From Acanthosoma haemorrhoidale (Eukaryota; Arthropoda; Insecta; Hemiptera; Acanthosomatidae): a stretch of 64,000 nucleotides of DNA. The notes under the pieces were generated by a model. That model was not told the origin of the DNA and did not search any database. It saw only the letters and a program-made list of their open reading frames with translations. The translations under genes and the position numbers were made by a program. Below, piece by piece: positions 54,971 to 64,000 of the stretch; the first letter of the stretch is position 1, and every line of letters starts with the position of its first letter. The stretch covers positions 115,193,866 to 115,257,865 of the forward strand of contig OV884011.1 of the NCBI GenBank assembly GCA_930367205.1, written 5' to 3'.

Positions 54971-57900
54971 TTTTCTTTTTTTTCTGACGGTAAGACAGAA
55001 GGGTGAGTCCATCACTATAAGCAAACATAGCAGAAGAATTCATTTGTATAGTTTTTACTTGCTGAAACGTCGGCTAAATCTCAATTTTTTTATTTTTTCT
55101 ATCAAGGTACTAACCACCGTTAATTTTATCTCCAGCAATTGTTGAGATATCTTCACTGATGTAAAACAATTATGTGTTGTTAAATTAATATGTGTCCTAT
55201 AGAAAGAGATGTTCCTTTTTTCGATGTAACATTGAGCTGCTTTGACGCTGGTTGGTATTGAACTCCTACCTCTGTATATTTCAACACAGTGCACAATATG
55301 TTTTGGAATCACAAAACATCAGGAATAATCATGCGATTTACCTACGCTGCTGTTGCGTGTACACCAGATAATCTTGGCATTGAAAACTAGTCCACCAAAT
55401 CCAAGCCACCTAGGGTCTAATCAAAAGTAGCTACAAGTTTACCGAGGTAAACAAACTTGTTGTGAGGTGAAGCCTTATTCGTTCTCTGGGGCACTGGTGT
55501 ACCCCGCCGGTAATAATGAAGGTAACGGTAAACATCTGAAACATATTTCAAACAATGAAGTTTCGAGTAAACAGTAGATATCGCTTATTTAATTTGTTTC
55601 AGCTGATTTAATATGTTTTATATTATTTTTTTTGAAATAACACTATGTAAAAAACACATATTTTTCATTCCAAGCTTTAGAGTTTCTCCAAATCTTTATT
55701 TATATTTTTAAATTAGTCAGTATTTCTCCTATTCACTCATCTTCAGGACTATGGATGGTATAATATTTCAAACTAACGTCATCTTATTTTTCTGACGTAA
55801 CATACCGAATTGGTGAACGCCCATGGACAATACATGGAAAAAAATATCTGTTTTGAAAATCGTAATGAGGAAAGACATTGCTTCACAAAACCAACAAATT
55901 CTGCCATAAAGCCTTTTTTGATAAAATGGTTTAATTGGTATAAATACTGAATCTTGGATCATTGTAATTTACTGTGCCAGTAATAATCTGAACGGCCAGG
56001 ACTTCACATTCCTAGTAAAGAATTTAGGAGCAATGGAGATATATTTGTGTTGCAGTTTTTCGTACTTCTCTGCTACAACTATGTAAAAAAGGGTTGGCTT
56101 GTAATAAAAACCCTATTGAAATCAGTTTTGAGCTTAATAAATATGGCATTACTAACATTAGTATTGTTTGGTCCTTTGAAAATACATAAATTCCCATTCA
56201 CGTCTCATTGTTTGTCATTGGTGATTGCTGCGCAAAATCTAATTGTTGTTTCTTCGTAGTAGCTTCTCTTATTTTGTCGTTCATAGGCCTGTCGTGCTAA
56301 CGCCAGTTTTAGGAGAGTGTAGACACCTTGGGAGACCTGGGGGCACATGATGATTCGGTGTTCCATACAGTGACTGGAATTCTCAGCAATGCTGAAGAAA
56401 ATTGAGAATAGTAGCCCAACAGCTACGCTATGGATTCAGTACTTTCCTTCGTGTACAATAATGAAAAAATTAAAGCTGAATGCATAGGGTGCTAGAACCT
56501 GCTTCTCAAATGTGTCGGAGATACAATACCCTACTTCCATGCAGCAGGTCATTTGAATTATGTCAAGAGTCACACCTCTACATCCAAGACATCTCAGCTT
56601 GGAAGATAAAATGGAGCATGATAAATATCACAAGTTTACCACTGGAGGCTATTTCAGTATTCGTTAAACTGATAAATTTTAGTCTGGCATATGGTCGGAT
56701 ATGGCCATAAAGCAGGTTCTGATGAGAGCAATGAAGAGTTATGGCAGGCTGACTTGTGGACGCGGCGTAACTGTCAGTATACTTTATTGATGGATTGTTG
56801 TTATGCTCCGATATAACTGTGAACAGATAGAGATGTTCACCGAAGTTCGTTCAGAAACATCTTGACAACATCTGGATATGCGGTCTTCCCAGCTAGTTAG
56901 TTAGTGGTTTGTTGAACATCCACCGTTCCTTGAAATTAAGGACCTTGTGTCATTCAGCTTAGGAGCTATTGCTGAGATGTACGGGAATTAAACTATATTC
57001 ATATAGAAATGTTGAAAGATAAAAGCTGCTTGGGAGAACCCCGCTTTTTTCAAAGTTTTTTGATATTTTTGAAACTTTAAGTGCTATATCTCGGTACGTA
57101 TTTAGGAAAACTGTAGGAAATTTAATGATCTTTAGCGTTTATAATAGAGTGTTTCGGCTAAAACCCGTTGTTTAGGAGCTACAAGCAAAAACTGAAAAAA
57201 GTCCAAAACGTTTGAGGATTTTTGGTTGTCCTTAAGTTCGCACAGGGTACTCGTATTAGAAAACTTGTATTTAACACCACAGAATACCTAATACAACAAG
57301 TTAAAAGATTATTAACTTGTATCAGTGTTTCCTTTTGGGTAAACTATTAATATTTATTAGTTTTGGTATGTAACCCCATCGATGTAAATATTAATTTTAA
57401 TTGTTCTTAATATCCTTCAGATGTCCTTTCGGATAAAGTGAGTTTTCGCCTCCACTTAATGGGGTCTCGTTAACACGTGAGGTCATACGGCTGTTTATTG
57501 AGTTCTTCTTATCTTCTCTCACAGAGTTACTGCCATTTTAATTACAATGACAGGGTTTTTTTTTCAGAGTGATTAATTATGGTAAACACTTAGTGTCGAA
57601 ATTCGTTCGATCATTTGCGTTTTTCAACTTCGTATACAGATTCAGTTGCCAAACAGCCTACTACCTGCGAAGAGTGTTCTTAAAACTCAATTTGTGTTCA
57701 TGAAAATGTATGAATATGTTAATGATATCTCATAAACCTATTTAACGTGGCTGTCAAAATCCTTTGTTGATAGTCATGAAATGATTGGACGTAGCCGGTA
57801 AACGATCTTTATAAAATAAAGTTTTATTCTTTGAATATTAAACACTACTTAAATTCATTAAATTGGAATAGTATTGTATCTTTCAACACACGTATTTTAC

Positions 57901-60900
57901 AGCTATTGCCTACTCAAGATGGTTGAGACACAGCTATATTCTTCTAGGTTTAGAATCGTAAATAAGATGTCAATAAAAATACGGCTCTTGCCTTTATTGT
58001 TTATCTTGCAAAATAAGATATATAGTAGTCAAGTATATATATAAGTAGACAAGTACATAGAACTGAAAAATGATTTTATTTTGTAAATATAATCGAACTT
58101 TGTTTCTGCCATCTGTATTCCATTTTTTCCAACTTTTCATTTGATACATTGTGTATAAGGGAAATACCGTTCCGAATATGAAACGTTTCTAGTTCCAGCT
58201 CTTCTGTTCTTACTTGAAAAAACTTTTTAAAAAATTGACCATTCACTCTTGAAGTAATTAAAGGTTTATAACAAATGATAAATAATTATTTTCAAACAAT
58301 TGTGCGTATTGTTAAAAAACCAAATTAATTTTTTATTTAGTGACTGCAGAGTGGCGGGCACACTTAAAACTGTCGGTGAGTGCAATAGTGCCTCCGAGAT
58401 TAGACATCAATTCCTTCCAGCCTTTAAGAAAGAGTGAATCACCTTGATTTTTTTTCTGATTGTAAATGGTATTGAGAATGGATGAAATATCATATTTCTT
58501 TTTTTCGTTTTAAGGTAAAGTATAGCAGTGTAGTTATTTAGACCTCAATTAGCTCATGTTGTATTTATCATTTTTGACAAACCACTGATTCAACTGTCCT
58601 CCTTTTATTTTTTCCTCTTCAAATTGTTTGGTACTATTTTTCCTGATTGCCTTGATTTGTGTTTCTTCTGTATTTTTGTATACACTGGCATAGTGTACTT
58701 AAAAATAATGAGACGTATGAGAAAAAAACTTTAACAACTAAAATTAAAATTAAATTAAATATTAGCTTCTCTCTAAATTTAAGGCTTTCCCAAATCACTG
58801 TCTAGAAACTATGTAAGATTTTAAGTTCTGATTTTTTTCACATGACTGAGAACAAAAAAAGTTGGAAGGAATTTATAAAATATAGTTTTGTGAACCCACG
58901 ATTGAAATAACTCATTCATAATACAGCTCGAGCCGTCTTTGATGGCTTTCCTAGTCAATGTTATTGATGTTTACGGTTGTTTTTTTAATTTTTAGTGGCC
59001 AGAGGAATTCAAAAATAAAGTGAAGTAATTATAAAAAAAAATCCTAGTATATTCTTTGAAATGATTGCATAAGTATTTAATAGTCTCACACAGAGCCAAA
59101 TGTTTATCCATATGTCTTTTCTGATTTTATTCATTCTTTATATCATTTATTTTGTTTAAACATAATAGAAAAATTAGAACTAGGTTAATTATTGATTTAA
59201 ACAAATTTTAATCTGTGAATATAGCATGTTGCTATTTTAAATAGGTATGCGGACGTATTTCGAGAGCCAATCGGTGGTGATCACGAAGAGAGGTTATGAA
59301 CCGCTCCTTGAGAGTTAATATTCCTTACATAACTTATACGATGTTATTATCGAGCTAAATGCATTACGATATAATTGGGGAAATATTCCTGATAAATCTG
59401 TCCTCAACACGACGCTAAGGATAATTACGGGGAATTATGTTCTTTGATGGTAGCCGTCCGCACAAGCAATTATAACTGCCTTAGATGGCAAATAACAGTG
59501 ACCCGTCACCGTGACAGCTGCGATGCTATGGTAGTCTCGAATGGGTTACTGTGATGACGCTGACCTGCTACTGGAGTCAGTGACCGTGTGAAAGAACTGG
59601 CAGTAGGTTGAGGTTAACACCTTTCCTTGATTGTCCTGTTCCGTTTACGTCGCACATCAGTAAGTTATTTAACTGTCCCGGTCCACATTAGAAACGGGTG
59701 TTGAACCATTTAGTTTACTTCATTTATTGACAAACTAAGATCATTTACTTTTAGATAAGATCAAGTTGAGATTAACAAATTTATAGAATAATTACATAAT
59801 ATAGAATTATCTTTTGTTGATATGTATTTCATCAAGCTAAGAAAACTAACAAGTCAACATTGTTTTATAAAAATGGACGTCTTTAAGTGTGCAACTGTGG
59901 AATTCCTGAAATAATTTACACCAAACTAGGCACTAATATGACTTACAATCTTTCAGAATTACTGAGTTAGTACGTATCTTTATAGAATCTTTCCTTGGAT
60001 ACTTACCTGTCTTACCATTTCAACCATAACCAGCTTCAGGTTCGTATCATGAAAAACTAATCGAAAACAACTATTATAAATGTCGAATCCATATTGATGA
60101 TTAGTGACACAGGCGTTCTAGTCCAAGTTCAGCCCCCATTCCTTCGGAGGCGAGCACGAGAAAGGGAAAATTTAAACATCTGACATTAGTGTTAAATCCA
60201 TATTTTTAAGCGTAGCTAAGCTGAATGGTGACAAACCTGATAACATTTATGCTAGAGTTTAGGGACAAGTAAAATTCGGTGTTAATATAACCGTCTGGAT
60301 GTATGCACGAATAGATTCAACAGAAATATTTAAGATTGCCACCACATTATCATTTATTTAAATTGGGATCTCCAATTATTTTACGACCGAAACTTGACGT
60401 GCCAGAACTTCGCTATTGATTCAAGGCTTTTTGTAATGAAGTGGTAGGCAATATAATTAAAGCATCGGTCTTCGAAGGAAAAAAGGAAAACGGTAAAGAG
60501 ATTAAAGTTTCGTTTTAATTGAAGCAAAATCTAAGATACTAAAAGAAATCCTGGTATTTGAAGGAATTTTGGTCCAATCCTGATCGTGAACTACAATTAT
60601 CCATTCCCAATAAACTCAAAACCTTCGTCATGAATCATAAAGGCATTATACAGCACGAAATCCTCGCTCATCATATCTTGACTGATGCATGCTTCTTAAA
60701 AAAAATGTTGTAGGCAATTATTATTTTATTGAAATCCAGATCGAGTTTCAACTGAAATAAAATAAAATATTGCATAGTCATAAGAAGCTTGATAATGCAA
60801 ATATTGAAACCGTTACTACAAATGACATTACGGAGCCAGTTGAATAAAACTGTTACGTTGAATCACCGGTTGAGAAATACATGTGAAAAAGATAAATATT

Positions 60901-61095
60901 TGCCAAAGACCGTATTGAACAATGAAAGATTTGTTGGATATTTGTATATATGAAAAATAAAACATGATTGAAATAACAAGAAGATGAAAATTTAGCATAA
61001 TTTAAAGGAATTGTGAGGAATTATTGAATTTAAACGAAAATTATGAGTATATATATATTACACCAAACTAGTATATATAGTATAACTAGTACATA
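54971..61095. other. Intergenic, nothing recognised
   Basis: Six kilobases of AT-rich DNA with no convincing coding region. A TGAAACGTCGGCTAAATCTC block at 55062 resembles tails seen on some retroelements. 59380-59660 is somewhat GC-richer without open frames. (TA)n patches occur near 61050-61090. Confidence 0.4.
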
Positions 61096-61395
61096 TGTAA
61101 GACAATTATTGAAGGTGGGGTGAATAAACTGAAATCAGTTTCTCTGTAAACAAAGTTAGCAATTTTATTCACTATATATTATATTATAACAATTATTAAT
61201 ATTGATTTACACAATCTTACCTGTAAACAAAGAAACGACAATTACAGTTAATAACTATCCATTCTCTATTCACACTATTTACATGTTCTGTTACCTCACA
61301 TAACCTTCTCTATCTCATAACTTCTGCTCCATCTGGTGTCAGTCAGTGGAAGCAGCACGGCAAATTCAAATTAAAGAGAGGACACTTTCATTACA
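61096..61395 (-). repeat. 3' LTR of the second gypsy element (300 bp)
   Basis: On the sense strand it starts TGTAATGAAAG and ends GTCTTACA, with TGTAA/TTACA inverted ends. An AATAAA (GTGAATAAAATTGC) lies at about 61160-61165. Boundaries come from the purine tract on one side and the CA end on the other. The matching 5' LTR is outside the window. Confidence 0.75.
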
Positions 61396-61408
61396 TCTCC
61401 CCTCTCTG
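61396..61408 (-). other. Polypurine tract of the second gypsy element
   Basis: The sense strand reads CAGAGAGGGGAGA directly before the LTR start TGTAATG. Confidence 0.7.
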
Positions 61409-61431
61409 AGGTGAAAATTCTTTGAAAATTT

Positions 61432-62330
61432 TCAGTCTGGTAATATCGGAAGTAATTTTGTTATGTGAAAGAATCCAGTTTCTTGCTTTCCTCTTCCGGT
61501 TTTTATTTTATATATTGAATTTGATATCTTTTCTGTTATTTCAAAGGGACCAATTTTTAATTCATCTAGTTTATTCCTGTTCAATTTGTTGCCATTTTCT
61601 ATATATACTGTATCTCCTGTGTTAAATTCCCAATGTTTTCTTGATTTATCAAATATTTTCTTGTTATATTCATGAGACTTTTTTGTTCTTTCTAAGGCTA
61701 ATTTACTGTCATTCATCCAGTTTTCTTTATTGTTTCTTTTTTTTAATTCTTCAGGTAATATGCTAGTATCTGTGCCATCCAATAAATACTTGGGTGGAAA
61801 ACCAGTTACTGTATGTTCTGTTTCATTATATTTATCCACACATTCTTTAGTGACTGTTGTCCAGGCTCTCTTCTTCCCTTTTTCGTTCATTTTACATCTG
61901 ATTTTATTGACTAGAGTTTGATTTAGTCTCTCATTTAAACCATTGGAAAAGGGTGCATTAACTGCTGTAAATATCAATCGAACCTCCTTTTCCCTTAGGA
62001 AATCTTTTAATTCTCTTGAGTTGATTCCTGGGTATTGATCTGTAAGTATTATACCTTTTTTCTCTGTTTCCAGCACATTATTTACTAACTTGATGAAGTC
62101 AGTGGCACTCTGAGTTTTTGATGTTGAAATGAATGCATATCTTGTGAAGTGGTCAATAAGCAGGTGGAGGTATCTTTTTGTTGATCGTTGTCCTCCAAAA
62201 CCTCCAATAGTGTCGATTGGCATTATTTCGAATGGTTTTGTTGCTGGCCCTAGTTGTGACATTAGCCCATATTTTGCTTGCCCTCTGGATTTGTTTTTAA
62301 TACATATTTCACAGGTTTTACATAGTTTTT
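61432..62330 (-). pseudogene. gypsy integrase (frameshifted at its start)
   Basis: The long frame 62262-61432 contains the integrase core: EIMPIDTIGGFGG with the first aspartate, ILTDQYPGINS with the second, and FSNGLNERLNQTL with the glutamate. It then has the chromatin-end module KIGPFEI and stops 25 bases before the purine tract. The zinc-binding end (CKTCEIC) lies upstream at 62290-62325 but is cut off from the RNase H frame by a single-base change in an A-run near 62327. Confidence 0.85.
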
Positions 62331-62993
62331 TTTATATTTGCAGTTATATTTTTTGCTGTATAATAAGGGCATACCCTATTCATCATTTGTTTAATTCCTA
62401 TATGGCACCATTCAGAATGTATTTCTTTAATGAATTCTAAACTTAAGTTTTCAGATAAAATTATCTTTTCTTTATTTCTTACTTTTTTATAGAACACTCC
62501 ATCTTTTTCTATTAATTTTGTTTTGGTGTTTTGTAATATTCTATTTTCCTCTTGATCTTTTTTAATTTCTTGTATTTTTATCAAATTAACTATTTTTAGG
62601 ATTTCTTCTTTATTTTCAATTGGTTCTAATACCGGGTTTCTGCTCAAACTATCTGCTTTGGTATTATCCTTTTCCGGAATGTATTTAATTTCAAAATTGT
62701 ATTGTGACAAATAGTAAGTTAATTCACCAAGTTCTTCATCCGTTCTTGCTCTTATGTTTAAATTTTCTAATGGTTTGTGATCTGAAAATACAGTGAATTT
62801 TCTTCCAATTAACCAGTATTGCCAATATTTTAATGCCTCTTTGATTGCCAAACACTCTAAATAAATTGCTTTTTTCGTTTTTTGCGGTTCGCTTAATTTT
62901 TTTGAAAAGTATGCTACTGGCTTTTCTTTTCCATTGTTTTGTACTTGTTTCAAAACTGCACCAATACCTTCTAGAGATGCATCTGTAAGATGT
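62318..62993 (-). pseudogene. gypsy RNase H domain and linker
   Basis: It reads TDASLEGIGAVLKQ (first catalytic aspartate), VAYFSKKLSEPQK, ECLAIKEALKYW and FSDHKPLENL, then DSLSRNP, the typical RNase H ending. The linker runs into EWCHIGIKQMMNR, the histidines of the integrase zinc finger. At 62993 the sequence jumps directly from the reverse transcriptase YIDD box, so the thumb and connection (about 400 bp) are deleted. Confidence 0.85.
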
Positions 62994-63236
62994 CATCTAT
63001 ATAATTTTCTGAAAAGTCTTTTAAATTGTGCTTTCTTAAGATGTTGGATAAAATTCTTTGGGAAATAGCTGGTGATGTCTTTAAACCATAGAGTAGGCAT
63101 GTCCATTGGAAGTGCCCTTCTTGTGTGACAAATCCTGTTTTCTGTCTATCTTCAATGCGTAATGGAATTGACCAAAAAGCGGAATTTATATCTAGTTTGG
63201 TGAAGTATTTGCAGTTTCTTGTTTGTATTATTAAAT
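62994..63236 (-). pseudogene. gypsy reverse transcriptase palm, ending at the YIDD box
   Basis: It reads FTKLDINSAFWSIPL (first catalytic aspartate), TGFVTQEGHFQW, YGLKTSPAISQRIL, and ENYIDDIL, the catalytic YIDD. It is one frame off from the upstream piece owing to an extra base near 63272, and it ends abruptly in the deletion before RNase H. Confidence 0.82.
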
Positions 63237-64000
63237 CATCTATTAATGGGAATGGTTGAGCTTGTGGTATAACTTAGTTTGTTCAATTCACGAAAATCTA
63301 CACATAATCTTGATCGCTTGTTTTCATCTCTTTTGAATGCTAGGGTCACGGGGGCTGTGAATGGACTATAAGACTCTTCAATTAAATCATTTTGTAATAA
63401 TTTTGCCACCTGATCTTCTATTTCCTTCTTATCTGCTATAGTGCATCTATACGGCCTTTTGCTGTAGAATCTGTCCACCAGTAAGTCAATTCTAGCTTCG
63501 TAATCCTTAACCGTGCCCACATCATATTTGTTCCTGGCAAATACTGTACTGTACTTTTCTATCAGTCTTTCTATCGTAATCTTTCTCATATTATCTAAGT
63601 GATCTAATTTTATTTTGAACCCGTCTTCTTCGATATGTTCATTAAAATTCACTTTAACTTCTTCATTTTTTTCTTTCTTTTTCTCAGTATTTCCTATTTC
63701 ATCTTCTTTCTTCTGTAATATTTGTAGATTCTCATTTTGAATTAATCTAAATTTTTTGATAATATCTAATTCTATAAGAAAATCTTCAAAATCATCTCTC
63801 TCTACAATGAACACATCAACATATTTTTCTATGTCAAAAATTTTCACTTTTATGGTTACTAAACCTTTTGTTTGTGTCACACCATTGACTGTTTTTAAAT
63901 ATATCTTATTAACATCTTCTGTTTTTTTCTTTATCTTAATTAATTTTGTATTTATTAGAGAGACTTGGAATCCTGGATCATATGTCCCATTTACCTGTAA
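63236..64000 (-). pseudogene. gypsy protease remnant and reverse transcriptase fingers (partial at window end)
   Basis: The frame is open to the window edge. Near the edge it reads DPGFQVSLINTKL, the place of the protease DTG-S/A-x-x-S-L-I motif, with Pro instead of the essential Thr. The rest of the protease follows (VDVFIVERDDFEDFLIELDI), then an acidic-basic linker (KKKEKNEEVKVNFNE). The reverse transcriptase start is KEIEDQVAKLLQNDLIEESY, SPFTAPVTLAFKR and RLCVDFRELNKL. After that the frame shifts. Confidence 0.82.

Larger units (their letters stand above)
61096..64000 (-). mobile_element. Second Ty3/gypsy retrotransposon, 3' part, broken (runs off window)
   Basis: A 300-bp LTR, a purine tract and the pol domains integrase, RNase H, reverse transcriptase and protease are read right to left on the minus strand. 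The frames are interrupted by at least two single-base indels and one deletion, so this copy is dead. It belongs to a different lineage from the element at 42922, with TG...CA LTR ends. Confidence 0.88.

Noticed and set aside
54593..55006. Overlapping frames in a GC-rich patch, with a Harbinger-like FVIVLADSSFPLDGYL stretch.
   Set aside because: Only one short segment fits; no second catalytic motif, terminal repeats or 3-bp target duplication were found.

Overview
This is an AT-rich, intron-bearing animal sequence, most likely from an arthropod. The evidence is a six-exon nuclear gene with a mitochondrial presequence, plus mariner, Tc1-like, hAT, piggyBac, Jockey-like LINE, Penelope-like, tRNA-SINE and Ty3/gypsy elements. 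I cannot name the species. Nothing prokaryotic is visible: no operons, tRNA or rRNA genes, or CRISPR array. The only host gene I can build with confidence covers 19719-31709 on the minus strand. Most other long open frames are pieces of mobile elements or chance.

Layout. 1-252 is the 3' end of a mariner. 2528-3461 is a piggyBac-family element bounded by TTAA whose middle is deleted and whose shortened frame is still open. 8160-8590 is a Penelope-like relic with a GIY-YIG-type segment, followed by a 254-bp hAT MITE with a perfect 8-bp target duplication (8753-9006). 12230-15190 is a patchwork of one dispersed repeat family (called R1 here) with a truncated LINE inside it. 15198-16440 is a decayed Ty3/gypsy relic. 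16616-18970 holds four decayed or short minus-strand reading frames that I cannot assign.

19719-31709 encodes a 354-residue zinc-independent medium-chain reductase of the quinone oxidoreductase-like 2 type. The six exons join in frame and one intron has a GC-AG boundary. Four of its five introns contain a recognisable repeat: two SINEs, a deleted piggyBac and an R1 copy. 32950-33845 is a deleted mariner with both ends and the TA duplication. 36103-37190 is a Tc1-like relic, 37216-38945 holds Jockey-like LINE remains, and a third SINE copy lies near 39646.

41641-51027 is an interrupted array of a 322-bp tandem repeat. A complete Ty3/gypsy retrotransposon (42922-48289, minus strand) sits at its left edge. 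Its 184-bp LTRs are identical, it has a CCTA target duplication, a primer-binding site matching tRNA-Phe, and gag and pol in one frame separated by a single UGA. A relic of a related element follows at 51040-51725. 51726-61095 is largely featureless. 61096-64000 is the 3' part of a second, broken Ty3/gypsy element that runs off the window.

How the parts relate: the window is essentially one metabolic gene inside a dense transposon landscape. The strongest leads are the gag-UGA-pol arrangement in a freshly inserted retrotransposon, the unassigned coding relics at 16.6-19.0 kb, and two unrelated piggyBac deletion derivatives that each keep both ends of the transposase frame.
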